From: Karalla daura
Taxonomy: Eukaryota; Chordata; Actinopteri; Chaetodontiformes; Leiognathidae
NCBI GenBank assembly: GCA_029224185.1
Contig: CM055196.1
Span: forward strand, 22,022,009-22,086,008
Direction of reading: 5' to 3'
Length of the DNA: 64,000 bases
Position numbers and translations under genes: made by a program. Every line of letters begins with the position of its first letter. The stretch's first letter is position 1. Positions 20,930 through 33,512 of the stretch are shown one piece after another. The notes under the pieces were generated by a model. It worked only from the letters and a program-made list of their open reading frames with translations. It did not search any database and was not told the origin of the DNA.

Positions 20930-22241
20930 AGATCAGTATCAGTTTATTCATATACGTAACAATTCGTCTCCCCACACCAAAGTCATGGAGTCCAACAAGG
21001 ATCTGTGCTTGGTCCCGCCCTATTCACCTTATATATGCTCCTTCTATGTCATATCATCAGGGAAGCCTCCATAGATTTTCACTGTTATGCTGACAACACT
21101 TAATTAACTTCCACCCTGCCTCAGTGACGTTAAAACCTGAATGGACCTTTCTTTTTTTGAACTCTGAAAAAACTGAGTATTGCTTCTAGGGCCAAAGGAC
21201 TTACGTAATTCAATATTTGATGTCAGCTTTGTTAGTTTTGCCTCGAGCACCACTGTAAAGAACCTAGCAGTTGTTTTTTTTTTTTAACTTATCATTTAGC
21301 TGCCATTTGAAACACATCTCAAGGACTGCCTAGTATCGGCTTTGTAATATTCCAAAAAATTAGGCATGTATAACCTCTAGATACAGTGACCAGCTAGTCC
21401 ATGCCTTTCTTGCTTCTAGCATGAATGCGGGCCTAATTGCTGTTCCAGGAATCCCTAAGTGTAGATTTAGAGCCAGAGCCTTCAGTTACCAAGGCCCTCT
21501 CCTGTGATACCATCTACCAGTTTCACTCCAGGAGGCAGACACCTTCTGAGAGTAGCCTTAACACCCTTCATTTGAAAAAGCTTATATTTAGACCTTAACC
21601 TTGGGTGAGTTGAACGTGGCAGTGCTGGTGTATCAGCGCTGGTCACTACCTGGAGTTCGCATCAGTGGAGCGTGGGTCCTGGGCTGTGTCAGTCTCCTTC
21701 CCTCCTTCTTTGTCTCTCTACTTTCCAGCCCTTTCTCTCTCCTTCAGTGCCCCATCCCTTCTCTCTCTTCTTCTATCTTCCTTTTCTTTCTTTACTTCTT
21801 GCTTTTGTTGTTCTTCCCCGACTGCACAGGAATAACATGTCAGGCTACCTCATCCTCGGATCATCCTTTCTACCCTCCAAGATCTCATGGATGCCGAACT
21901 GGACCCAGGAGCCTCACCGTGGCCCTGCCTCCACCTACTACTGCCACTGTGGTCCTGTTCCTTCAGGCCCTACTGGACCCCGAACAATCTACTATTATTG
22001 CTGATTCTGTCCTACATATACATAGCTTCATTACACTCTAACTGGAGGTGAGAAGATTGGTTGTGCAGTTTTCTCACTGTTTTAGGGAGTTTGTATTTTT
22101 TCGCCAATGCTGCTTCAGCTGCTTCTCATGGGATCCTGTTTGTCCTCTCCACTTTATATGTTGCTTGTTGTTTTGTTCATGTAAAATGCCTTGAGATAAT
22201 GTTCTGAACTGGCACTTTAAATAAAACTGTAGTTGAAATGA
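20930..22241 (+). mobile_element. LINE remnant, L2/Maui-type, reverse transcriptase end and 3' tail
   Basis: The frame from 20,963 gives HGVQQGSVLGPALFTLYM and then FHCYADN, reverse transcriptase motifs of fish L2-type LINEs (usual YADD, here YADN). Stops and frameshifts follow (VKTWMDL-like, LNSEKTE, then HLKKLIF near 21,570-21,590). The 3' part ends CCTTGAGATAATGTTCTG..TGGCACTTTAAATAAAACTG, like the family tail CCTTGAGATAA..TATAAATAAAATTGAA. The element is 5'-truncated and dead. The two long open frames at 21,601-22,041 lie in its 3' part and are not genes. Confidence 0.75.
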
Positions 22242-22310
22242 TGGCTGTCATGTAGATCAGCAGTCTCTGGTTCTCTGTCTGTTCTTCCTCTGGCGATAGA
22301 GCGATTCACA

Positions 22311-22324
22311 CTGCCACCTGTTGG
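22311..22324 (-). promoter_or_regulatory. CTCF-like motif
   Basis: The minus strand reads CCAACAGGTGGCAG, 13 of 14 positions of CCASYAGRKGGCRS. A single motif is weak evidence of occupancy. Confidence 0.3.
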
Positions 22325-23952
22325 AGAATCACAATGTCTGGAGAAAAGCTCGGAGCTGCTATCTGCTGCTTTCTGCGCTCTGTGCCAACTTCTACCGCTG
22401 CATGAGTACAGGCAAATGGAGACATGACATGCAACAGGGATATGAGATACTGTATGAGGCAGACCAAGCGAGCGCGTGGTATCCCTGACGCGTAACCAAC
22501 GGTATGTAGGTGTCATGGTGTAGCGTGCCATACTCCAGCAGGGAAAACAAGGCCACTATATACAGTGAACAGGAGCAAATAGCATGTCTTTGATCCCCGA
22601 GCACGTAGACAAACAAAAACACAGCCACTCATTGAGACGTATCCCTCCCTTCCCTCCTGTCTCTCCTTTGACAGTCACCTTGATCAGCACTGAGGAATAA
22701 AAAAGGAGGGAAAATAGAGAAAACATACAAGAGCAAAGTAGAGGAGACAGAGGTGCGGGGCTGCCAGAAGGAAAGACTACCAGCTCCAGGAATGTCTTGG
22801 CATGGCTGTCCGAGCAGGCTGCGCTATTCAACAAAACAAGATTCCTGTCATTGAAATGCGCTCAATCGCACGAGACAATGGAGACAGAGCTGGGACAGAG
22901 GGAGAGATAAGACCAGGGAGGAAACAATCGCACAGGTCACTGTCCTCACATGCTGCAATGAGTGTGTAATGTGTTTTCCCACTGCCGTGACCTCAAAAGG
23001 CCTGGTGCTCCAGCCCGTGCTGCAGCAGACACTTTTACTGCGTCATTCTTTCACACCTTTGTCATGACCTGGTGTACTTACATAGCTGTAGCCTGACTCA
23101 CATGCTGTTTATTGCAATTAGAGAGCGATTCCATTAGATCCCTCCGGGGCCCTTTAAGTGATTGAGAAAGCTTTTTAAACCAGTCAAAACAGAAAACGTC
23201 TCTGGTGTCCTTTAAGGTCACATTACGGTGAGTTTTCTTACTGAGGTCCATTGTCTTTCTGGTAAATAATCTTTCATAAGTAGGACAGTACAATCATGAT
23301 CAGACGAGGAGCAGTTGAAACTCTGCTGCTACTGTGCAGGCATGAAAAGCTCGACATATTTCCTCCCCTTGATAAAGAAAGTCTTGAGCAGAAGTGAAAA
23401 CAGGCGTTTTCTCCAAATATACCAGTGCTTAAGACAGCCTTCTGGTAGATTGAAGTTATATAAACATTCACCAAAATACACTGTGACTACACTTGTGCCA
23501 GCGTTTCCAGACTGATAAAACATCAGTTAAGCCATTAAAAGTAAGGCATTTATGAATAAAAGTGGCATGAAAAGGGATTTTTCCATCTAGTTATAATCTT
23601 ACCTGCTTGGTACCTAAAGTTTTGTTGCTTGAGTCTGTTGGCATCTAGCTCTGGCACACTTATGGTTAAGGTGGGCAATAAACCCTAAACAGGTAACCAT
23701 TCCATTGCAGGACACACAATTACACTGATGGTCTCCAATGTACCTGTTTTATTAAAATTTAACCTGGGTGCCCACAAGTGTTTTTCTAGAGCAACAATTC
23801 GATAGAAAAGGGAACATTCACAAATCTGCGGTGAACAGCTGCACTGCACTTTAACACAGACAAACATCAGTCCATGAGCAGCATGGTATTGTTAAACTCC
23901 ACCACTAGTTGGGTGAAGCCACAGCCACAATGATTTCAATGTAATGATAAAT

Positions 23953-24005
23953 TTTATTAGATAGATAAAAATTTTATTGATTCCTCGGGGAGGTTCCCTT
24001 TGGCA
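23953..24005 (+). repeat. short dispersed fragment, (GATA)n-TTTATTGATCCCC type
   Basis: TTAGATAGATA..TTTTATTGATTCCTCGGGGAGGTTCCC resembles the common fish end motif GATA-CTTTATTGATCCCCAAGGGGAAATT. A second copy lies at 56,112-56,160. Confidence 0.5.
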
Positions 24006-25064
24006 AATAGGTTAGAGCACTAAAACTTTGCACAAACAACAGGACCTTTATATTACCAATAGGCAAAAACGTATGAGATTATATACATTATATCCCTTTG
24101 TTATATTATCACCCATTCCAAACAAACATCAATAAACATGCATTGTTTGCAGCCATTTTGATCCTACACCCCATTCCCATTGCAGAGCTGGGACCAGGCC
24201 AACATCAGACTTCAACAGCCTGGAGCATGTTTCTAAACTAATACTAAAGTTGCACATATGCTGCACACACATTTGGAGGTGATAACATGTCAGTGGGTGT
24301 GTTTAAAGCCTGCACAACATATTAATATTGCTCTAAATAAGCAATGACATTCCTTCAACCTCAAGCTCATTTCCTGTTTGTCAGCTGCTCTTTTGAACAG
24401 CCTGATGGTTAACATTACCCCTGTGTTTTATCACCCGTCAATGGCGAGTTCCAATAAATAAATGCAGCTAAGACAAAAGGTTCTACCAATTCTCACAGAA
24501 ACAGGACATTTATGTATAAAAGTCCAGTAAAACAAAGGGACTGGAGTGGTCGTTTCCAGTTATTTTCCACCCCTGTTCCTGTACAACCTACAGTGAAATA
24601 GCAGCGGCAGCAGCATTGGGTCAGTTCAGGTGAATTTCTCCGCCTCTCTATAGATTCTGTGTGTGGCTCAACAAAGCTGGCTGCCTGCTCTTTGTGTTTC
24701 ACCTACACACACGTTCCAGTTTCGCTTGCAACACAATTGTGAATGCAGAAAAAAAATACGAGGGTGCACACACTGGTCTCATTGGAAGGCCAATAACAAG
24801 TTAGCATTACAGAGAGGTCATCGTTAAGATGACACGGTGGCAAAATATGGAGATGCGGGAGGAGTGCTGAGGAGGGAGGGATAGAGAAAGACAGAGGAAT
24901 TGAAGAGTGCAATGAAATAAAAACAGTTAAGTAAAATAGCCGGAAAACTTTTCAGTAGTGGCTTCTGTCTACAGGAGAGGGGGCTAACACGCACTAACAC
25001 GCACACTATGAGAAAACCAGAAGAGGCAGCGCTGTGCTCCCCATACTGATAGAGTGAGTGCACA

Positions 25065-25370
25065 TAGACATGGTGGGTTGTCACCCCATAGCAAGGAGGA
25101 CCTGGGTTCAGCTCCTGGGCTGGACTGAGGGCCTTTCAGTGTGAGTCACTCCCCATAACTTTGTGGGTTCTGTCGCACAAACCAAAAACGTGCATGTTTA
25201 GGTTGATGAAGTGTCTAAATTGCCCCTAGGTGTAGGCTATAGAGGTATAGGCATAGAGGACCTGTGATGGACCGGCGACCTGTATGTGCCACCACCCTGT
25301 GTATACTGGAATAGGTTCCAGCAACACAGGTTAGTCATAAAGTGGGTGATGAACATGGATGGATGGATGA
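25065..25370 (+). mobile_element. DANA/Mermaid-like SINE, near full length
   Basis: The copy runs from the tRNA-like head (CATGGTGGGTTGTCACCCCATAGCAAGGAGGACCTGGGTTC, shown only as landmarks: GGTGGGTTG, AGCAAGG, TGGGTTCAGCTCC) through GGCCTTTCAGTGTGAG, AACGTGCATGTTTAGGTTG and TGTCTAAATTGCCCC. It ends GGACCGGCGACCTG..AATAGGTTCCAGCA and ATGGATGGATGGATG. Confidence 0.85.
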
Positions 25371-27544
25371 CTGCACACAACTCGAGTCAAGAAAACACAA
25401 CAAAAACCAATAAACAACATAGCTGCCTCCTTGTTTATTTTGTGACCCCCTCAGGTGAAGATCAGGGAACTGGAGTGACGTATAGCTACAGGTCACAGGG
25501 CACCAACTTCAGCCTGTGAGCACAGTTTGTTTGTGGGAGTTTGTGGACTTCAGATTCTGTCTACTTTACCTCATGAAGGAGCGAGCCAGGAGTTTTGTTT
25601 GGGACAGGCGTCATTTCTCTCCCTCATTGACCAATCAACACGGGCCTTTCTGGATGAATCCTCCGCTTGTCTTCGCTGCAGCCTTTCATGCTGAGAAAAC
25701 ATGGCAGCTGCTGTGGAAACACCATTACCTCTCTGAAATTGTCACCAGTCTCGAAAAGAAATGCAACAGCGATGCAGTTGCATCATGGCACTGCGTTTGG
25801 AAGGGGCTTGTTTATGAGCCTCGTCACTGACTCATGTCATCGCCACTTAGCTGCTCAGCTCACCCGATGCTTGGTGTGTATTTAACCAATTAACGTCTTG
25901 TCTCACTAGCTGCATGACTTGTGACCACTTTCCTATTTGACTACAAAACTCTGCCAGATCTTGTCTCATATGCAATTATTCACAGTGTTACTGAAACGGG
26001 ACATGAATCAAAAAACAATCTTAAGAAATACCATATATACCTAAAACTTTCATGTATTTCAGCTGGAAAAGAGGTTTATATTGAGCTGGCTTTGGCTCAG
26101 AAATAGAAACTATCTCTCTCCAAAGTGCTGATTTAATATAATAGAAGTTTAGAAAAACAAACAGAGATGTACAGTGTGAACACAAACAGAGGAGAAGATG
26201 TGCTGTTCCAACTGTTCCAGACGAGTTCGCAGCGGCAGTTGAGAGGAGGTGGATGTGATGAGAAGGATGAAAGACTTCAGACCTCAGACTTCAAAAAGCT
26301 CTCGTGGCTTTTATTAACTGTGTGTTTTTGCTGCCTCGTGAGCGCGTTGACTCATCCTCTGGGCTCATTCATATTTGTGGAGAGAGCAGACGAGGCTGCG
26401 CTGCACTTTCTGGGCCCGAACCATGATTGTGAAACGCGATAGCGTCTCATTACCAATGTGTTTGTGTCGCCACGTGTTTACATGGGCCTTCGTGACAGAG
26501 TGCCCTACTTTGGTAATGTGTTGGTGGGTAACGAATGTGGGAGTTGCAGTTAGTTTGAGATTAGTGTTTCAGAGTTTATGTGTGTGTTTCTTGTGTGTTT
26601 GAGTTCAGGCTTCCTGCTGTGGTCCTGATGTAAAATTCCACCTCTTTTCCAAGAATTTCCACAACTTAATAAGGGCACTACCATGACCTTAAATTGTTCT
26701 TCCTCTCTGGTTTTGAGAGGGCTCAACATGGTTTCCATACAGAAGGAAGAGAGGGGCTGAAAACCACCAGCTAATGCAATGGATGTGTAAAAACATCAGT
26801 CTAGTACAGTCACGTGACCCATCCGCAAGACATCTCTCAATATTTTATTAATATCCTACAATCTCTCTGTCTTCACCTTTGAGAAAACTGTGATATGACT
26901 TAATATGACAATGAGTTGCTGCAGCTTTGATGTGCCACTGACCCCCAGCAGCATCAAAACTTTTCACCTCTGCAACCACAACTATGGGCCATTACATACA
27001 AACCATGCACTCTCTATTAACTCCTAGCCCTCTTATGTAGCTCACAATTTTATTATCTACTGCTACTGTTATTTACCATGCATCAAAGTGTGCTTGAGTG
27101 TACATGTATTTATGTACGACTATGGCTTTTTTAAGGTGTTGCACAGGAAATCTAATCGTATGGTTTATACAGTTACAATGAAGCTTTCTTATTCTGCACA
27201 GAGAGCTCAAAAGCAGCACCCTTGAGCACACAATTAAAATAACCTCACGCGGGGTGAATTGGGGTCATGCTTTGCAAGTTGAGTCAGAATGGGAAAGAGG
27301 GGTGAGCAAGAATGACAGGCTGCGTGAATGAATCCTAAACCAACGTGTCAGCTGGACTCAAATTCACCAACCCAACGAGCGACCGAGCCGCTCTACCAGC
27401 GGCCTCGCTGCCAGCTGGAAAACAGAGCAGGCCCGGCTCAGATTCACCACGGGCCGAGCCGCTGCCAAGGAGAATGGATTCACTTTAACGCTGGCAGATA
27501 CAATATGTTCTTTGTGTTTGTAAAAGCAGGAGAAAGAGATGGAC

Positions 27545-27570
27545 AGAGAGAGAGAGCGAGAGAGCGAGAG

Positions 27571-27609
<39 letters not shown>
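27545..27609. repeat. (GA)n tract with GC interruptions
   Basis: About 32 GA-type units, with GAGAGC variants at the 5' end. Confidence 0.9.
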
Positions 27610-27833
27610 AGAAACGAAGGGTGAGGCTGGATGGTGGCGGTGCGGATGGATTAGTTGTGGCCTAAGTGGAGGAGAAGAAGGAGGGAGTGAAAGAGGGAAA
27701 TAGTGGTTATGTTTTAAAGAACAGGAAACCGAGCGAGAGCACCTGACGCACATGATAAGTATCAAGGGCTGCGCCACGTGCCGCTAAACTGCAGCCAAAG
27801 CTCTTTTCTGCAGGGGTGGTGGTGGTGGTGATG

Positions 27834-27837
<4 letters not shown>

Positions 27838-27872
<35 letters not shown>
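27838..27872. repeat. (TG)n microsatellite
   Basis: About 17 TG units. Confidence 0.9.
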
Positions 27873-27882
<10 letters not shown>

Positions 27883-28160
27883 AGGGGGGTGTGTACCGGC
27901 TAATCTCTCTTCTGAGTGGGTGCGCACTCAAAGCTGCTTTTGTTTCTGAGGGCTACTTTCATGAGGACGCACAATCCCCCCTGTCCACTCTTCCCCTCCT
28001 TCCCCTCCTCTCCTTTTTTCCTCCTCTTTTTCTTCTCTTCGTTTTATCTCTCCCTTGTTCAGCGCACACTCCTCTCTGAAACACCGTGGGTGTTTTATTT
28101 GATTTAGTGATCATTCTGTTTGGACATGACTGCGGAGCTCAGAGAGAAAAAGAGAAAGAA

Positions 28161-28208
28161 GGAGAGAGAGAGAGAGACAGAGAGAGAGAGAGAGAAGGAG
28201 AGAGAGAG
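28161..28208. repeat. (GA)n tract
   Basis: GA units with GACA and AAGG interruptions. A second tract lies at 28,311-28,346. Confidence 0.85.
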
Positions 28209-28999
28209 TGCACGTCAGTGTGTGTCCGTGCTCATACGTATGTGCGGGAAACACTGATGGTCTTTCATGTTGTAAGAAAAAAAAAAAGAAGCAGCCATAA
28301 ATCAAAACAGCGAGAGGGAGAGAGAGAGAGAGAGAGGGAGAGAGAGCATTGGGGCAAGGGCGAGGCTTTGATGTCGCGTTGGAGGCACATTAGCGTTTTT
28401 CACGTTGAGAGATGTGAGGGTCAGGGAAATGTTACCGCAAAACAAAATAAATGTGCGGCACAAACAAGCCAAGAGAGATGAATTATGAGACGGCTGCCAG
28501 GAGATGAAGCTGCTGTCAGCTCGGAGGAACACGGGTGCTGCCGAGGGAAAACTTTAGGGCTCCTGACGAGAGGGTGAGATCATTCACAAGGACCGTGATG
28601 CGTTTTACGATGAGAAAAGGATGAAAATAGGCAATGTGATTACTAACCACAATTACCGAGACACACAGGGGATGCGATGTCCTGTGATGAACATTTTCTT
28701 TCTTGGTATTTGATCGTACATCAGATTGCAACTTAGACCTGTACTAAAAAAAAAAACTAGTCCAGAGTGGGAGTTTGAGCAAGTTGACAAAATGTAAAAA
28801 CAAACCTAAGTGTCCATTAACCTCCACGTGAACGCGTTGAAACAAAAACGCCATCTATCTATAAACACTTCAACCTGCACCAACCGATTTCCAGGAAGCC
28901 GTAGCGAGTGGCCGTTCCGGGGGCAAATCAATAGACAGATAAAAGCACTCGAAAGTGTTCCTTAAAGTCACGTAAACACTCCAGGGGGCGGGGAGGAGG

Positions 29000-29000
<1 letters not shown>

Positions 29001-29033
<33 letters not shown>
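29001..29033 (+). repeat. homopolymer of 33 G
   Basis: An uninterrupted 33-base G run, preceded by GGGGGCGGGGAGGAGGC. It could form G-quadruplexes. Its length may be affected by sequencing error. Confidence 0.9.
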
Positions 29034-29036
<3 letters not shown>

Positions 29037-29857
29037 AGGGAATAAGCAGTTGCCTGATGGACCATTTGTCCTCCCAGACAGCTGGACGTGATCTGCTCCT
29101 AACTGGTCCCCAGTGTGGTGGCCCTCGAGAGGACCCGACGCTGCGGCGAACACAGTTTAAGAGTCACGTAAGGCTCCCATGAAAACAAACAGAGGAACAT
29201 AAACGACACGGCAAAGTCTGTCTGACACTTGAGAATTTTTTCAACACAAGTGCACATAGCCACACATACACTAATACAACATCGTGACAAAACAAGAAGT
29301 AGCTTGCACACACACATACACACACACACAGTTTCTTGTTATTCAAGGCCTCTCCTCTTTCTCCTCTGTTCTGAGAAATATTTCAACACGTCCAATGAGG
29401 CCAAACACTAATATTTCTTCATCGTGGGCTCTAATGTGGGAAGATGAATGCCCGTCACATGGCTCAATCAGGACAGCTTGATTACATTCCCCCCCCCCCA
29501 TCTCCTCCGAGCCCATAAACAGCTCAGCGACGTGACACCACGCTCCGTTTCATCAGCCAAGTGGCAGTGACTCAACAAAACAAAACCAGAGGCTGCCGCG
29601 CCTCCGAATAGCGATGGAAAAGAGGGAGGAAAAATGCAAAGCCTCCACATATGCACCTCCACAAATAGTTGCAAGCAGTTCTACATATTACTGCATATCA
29701 AAGGGAAACCCAGTTTTGATATGGTAGTTTTCTACACAGACCTATTGCCTTTTCATGTTTAACTGGCTTTAGGCTGATGGACAGCTTGTCCTGCCACTCA
29801 CAGTCACAATGTAACCATACATTTCTTGCTAAATAACCTAGTATAGCAGCTTTTTCC

Positions 29858-30005
29858 TGAACTTAGTGTTAACTGGAGCGATACAGCCATGGAGTGGCTT
29901 TAAATGTCAGAATCATGAGAAAGGATCAGACACCGACTAAGAACCAGGCAGTATGTACTGGAAACTTCTGCCTCAAAATCATGTGACTTCATATATCTGA
30001 GCGTA
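29858..30005 (+). repeat. unnamed dispersed repeat, copy 2
   Basis: CTGAACTTAGTGTTAACTGG-AGCGATACAGCCATGGAGTGG and later AAAGGATCAGACACCGACTAAG..GGAAACTTCTGCCTCAAAA match the copy at 19,170. Downstream (30,015-30,260) a TATGCAAA..ATTTTGGAG module occurs twice. Confidence 0.5.
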
Positions 30006-30603
30006 GGCCGGTACATGCAAATGATTTTGGAGGTAAAGAGCAGTATGGTGTATATCCCATCCCATCGCTGTTCAGCTGACAGTTAAAAACTGTCAGCACA
30101 CAATAAGTACATGCTCTAAATCAACAACAACAGTGTAAAGACTGGAAAACCCAGATCAGAGGTGTATGTGGGCTTGTCTGGCAGGAAGGAAATGGATGTG
30201 TGTATATGCAAACTATTTTGGAGATTGGGGTAGTAGGATGTAGGTCATACTTATATCATACATCACATTCTGTCTCTTGTCTCCATTCTGTCATTACAGT
30301 ATCCTAAACTTATCCGAGTGTGATTAAGTTGTGAGCATGTTTGGATACAGTAGGTCAATATTCAACAAAGCAAAGGTAAAAGTGCTGTTTCATTCTAGGC
30401 CTGCTTTAATATATGTGTGCGTCTTTGTGCTGCAGCATATGTGTGTGTCAGCGTGTGTGCGTGCACCTCGGCGAGCCAGTTTGCATCCAGGGTGTGGCCT
30501 CGCGCAGAGTTCACACAGGGGAGTCTTTATACAAGAGGAACCCCCTGCACCCCCTCGCCTTGCGGCCACTGCCAGCTGCCACAACCACCAAACACCCCCC
30601 CTC

Positions 30604-30604
<1 letters not shown>

Positions 30605-30633
<29 letters not shown>
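30605..30633. repeat. (CA)n microsatellite
   Basis: About 14 CA units. Confidence 0.9.
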
Positions 30634-30637
<4 letters not shown>

Positions 30638-31860
30638 CTCCGGGCCTTCCCCCCTCCCGTGCCAGGCTGTGGTGGCAGCCAGCGTGGCATCGTCAGTCAC
30701 CGGGGAGGTGCCATGTTACTACGGCCACTGCTGTAGGTCGACCACACTGTGGCTTTGTTCTCGTCGTCAATAGGCCAGTCAGCCTGATATTATAAATGAG
30801 GAGGGGCGTGCCAGCGCTTTGCTCTAGGTTCAGGGCGACTATTGAAATGGATACTAATGGCATCGAGGCTTGTGCACAGGAAATAATTTCACTCAACAAC
30901 ACAGATGGTGCTGTTTTCTGAGGGGCTAAAATATTTTCATATGGTTTATATAAACATAGTAACATTGCAGCCAAAAATAATTTCCATCGTGGGTGAATTT
31001 AGCAGTTCTTTTTTTTTTTTTACTCCTCTAAATAACGTTCAGTCACTGGAAATCAGAAGTCGTGAACTACACGCCCAAATCTGTTGGTAATGGTTTGAAA
31101 TGTTTGAGAAGCCAGAACCATTGGTGATGACTGATCTTCTACCAACCAACCAACCAACTGGTTCCTCATCTCTTCCACTTCACTGTTGTGTTGCTTGAAA
31201 TTTCCCCATCGAGGGATGTATTCAGATGACAGATGAGAATGTATTCCATTTGATTCTTAAAACACAAATTTTGTTAGTTACAGCGGATTCAATGCAATGC
31301 ACTGTATGCTAAAGAAAAGTTGACCCTATTCTCTGAATTAAACAGTGTTTAAACTAATTCTTATCACATCTGATAAGAATTTCATTGTTTGAGCTTTGTG
31401 TCGTGCACTGTCAGCAGATGTTTGGCAAACACCCACTCAGGTATTACTCATCAGATTTTCCGAAAAATAATCTCAGCAGTAAACCACAGTGCTACTTAGA
31501 CATGAGAGAGACTCGATACGACGCATGCAATGTAAACAAGAGTTGTCTGGTTTCGGCCAAGGGTATTTCAGATGATGTGTGAGTGTGTGTGTGTGTGTGC
31601 GTGCATGTGTGTGCTTGTGTGTGTGTGTGTATCCCAGACAGAGAGAATCTCCCTCGCCCCACCCCCCGGGCAGCTGTCTGCCCTGCCCAGATAGTGGCCC
31701 AGTGCCTGGTGCCATGGCCCCGACAGCGTGCCAGCTGATCCCTGGGTGCAGGAGTCAGCCTGACCCTAACCAACCCCCGTTCCCCATTTAACCAGCCATT
31801 AAAGCCATTATTTCAGAGAGGGAGAGAGAGAGCCTTATTATTCTATATGACCACAGCTGG

Positions 31861-31863
<3 letters not shown>

Positions 31864-31918
<55 letters not shown>
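31864..31918. repeat. (CA)n microsatellite, about 27 units
   Basis: Pure CA apart from one TA near the end. Confidence 0.95.
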
Positions 31919-31922
<4 letters not shown>

Positions 31923-33235
31923 ACTTCAAGGCAGATGCAGACAGAGGGAAGCAGAGCAGCAGACAGTGCAGTAAAGCTGCAGGCAATGGAACAAGAAAGA
32001 GGAGAGACATCTTGTCGCCCACTCATCTGTTTCCAAATATAGCATTCCCCCCCCCACCACCACCACCACCACCAAGCACCCTCCATCCCATCCTATCCCA
32101 TCCCATCCCACTCAAAGCCCTTGTTTTTGTTATGGTGCCGTTTTGCCTCATCAAAGCCGTGGACATGAGAAGCCACGCTCGCTCCGCGCAGACGTTTGTT
32201 TGGCTTTTTGAGGAGTGATGTTTTGATGTCGTCTGCAAACGTTGGACGGAAGCAGGGGAGGATGATTACGCAGGCCGGAGCCGCCCGGGCGGCCGGTGAC
32301 AGTGTTTAGAGGCACGCCATTGGTTGGGAGATGGCAGAGCGGCCACTGAGTCCAGGCAGAGCTCAGGAGCGCCGCTCATTTAGCGATAAATTACAAAGAG
32401 TGGAATGTTAGAGGGCCTGAATGAAACGGCTTCCTTGTGGCATTACTGAATGCTGCTGGAATGAGAGCTGGACTGCCTATTTCCCCATTTACAGTGGACA
32501 GGGATGTCTGGTGTTACTCCAGAGCCAAATTTCATAATAACTCCATCGGCTCCGCTTGATGAGCCCGCATTCTTTCCTGAAGACCGGCACTGGGCCTGCC
32601 AGGCTCGGCGGACAAAACCAGACATGAAACGGATCAGGAAAGATGAAACTGTTCCCCTCATTGGAACTCACATCCTCTGTTCACTAGCTCTGTCTGAAAG
32701 CTGCCACTGTGTGTGACTGTGTTCACGTCCTGGAATTAGTTTGAATATGGATCACATTAGGACCACACAGCAAAAATGAAGCAAGCAGGGTTTTTTTGTT
32801 TGTCTCGTCTGACTGTGAGTCTGCACTGGGCAGACGGTTCTAGAATTACTTTTGTTTCTAAAGAAAACACGAAGTGTATAAGAAAAAAAATTGTGAATAC
32901 AATTTTTTTTCAAATGAATTTTTCCCTCATGAGTCTGGTCTAAGTCTGAGTCAGGCAAAAGTCTGTGTTTGCATCCTAAATTAGAGCCTAAGATCGGCCT
33001 TAGAGATAGGATGCAGAACTTGGACATTTTGAAGGGACTCAAAGTAGAGCCACTGCTCCCCTGCACTGAGGGGAACCAACAACCTGGACATGAAAAGCCA
33101 CAGTGAGCACTGAATATACAGTACTGCTACCACCCGGTAGAGTTGAACTGATAACAAGTTTCCAGAGTGTATGAGTGATTTGTCTTGAATGAGTTTTGAT
33201 TCTAATGCTAAGTGATGGAAATTTCAAAAGAATTA
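31919..33235 (-). other. presumed kcnq1 intron
   Basis: (CCA)n and (TCCCA)n tracts lie at 32,047-32,110. About 32,120-32,690 is unique, GC-balanced and without simple repeats, a candidate conserved block. No exon is seen. Confidence 0.45.
32047..32110. repeat. (CCA)n then (TCCCA)n tracts
   Basis: About nine CAC units to 32,074, then about five TCCCA/TCCTA units at 32,085-32,110. Confidence 0.85.
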
Positions 33236-33512
33236 AAGGATCAATTGTCAGATATTTTAGGAGAAGTCTGCATATGTTCTATTAAATATGATGCAGACTG
33301 CAGCTGGCTTTAAATACTGGCAGCCTACAGAAAAAAGCCAGCCTACCAAAACCCCTAAAGCTCAGTAGTTAGCACATTAAATCTTGTTTGTTTAATCTGT
33401 ACAAAACCCAGCTACAAAAAGACACAATTCGCTGTTTTATGAGGGAATATGTGCCCGGACTATTTCTTGGCCAGGGACACTACCTAACTTCCTGGAGGCT
33501 CTGACATATTTC
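33236..33512 (+). mobile_element. non-autonomous dispersed fish repeat
   Basis: TCAGATATTTTAGGAGAAG, CCTAAAGCTCAGTAGTTAGCAC, TAAATCTTGTTTGTTTAATC, TGTACAAAACCCAGC, GGACTATTTCTTGGCCAGGG and CTTCCTGGAGGCTCTG occur in the order I recall from an abundant percomorph repeat. Its class (MITE-like or other) is not certain. Confidence 0.6.

Larger units (their letters stand above)
22242..25064 (-). other. presumed kcnq1 intron
   Basis: No exon is seen. A CTCF-like motif lies at 22,311-22,324 just after the LINE. A short dispersed fragment with TAGATAGATAAAAATTTTATTGATTCC lies at 23,953-24,005. The remainder is unique, moderately AT-rich sequence. Confidence 0.45.
25371..29000 (-). other. presumed kcnq1 intron
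   Basis: No exon is seen. Purine-rich tracts lie at 27,545-27,609, 28,161-28,208 and 28,311-28,346, and (TG)n at 27,838-27,872. Long open frames here (for example 27,364-27,777 minus and 28,086-28,481 plus) are products of these tracts. Confidence 0.5.
29034..31863 (-). other. presumed kcnq1 intron
   Basis: No exon is seen. It holds the second copy of the unnamed dispersed repeat (29,858-30,005), (CA)n at 30,605-30,633 and mixed TG tracts at 31,578-31,631. About 29,080-29,180 and 29,480-29,640 are unique and GC-balanced. Confidence 0.45.

Noticed and set aside
21601..22041. 146- and 110-codon plus-strand frames
   Set aside because: They fall in the 3' part of the L2/Maui-type LINE remnant.
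27364..28481. Arg-Glu or Leu-Ser rich open frames
   Set aside because: They are translations of (GA)n/(CT)n tracts with no unique coding sequence.
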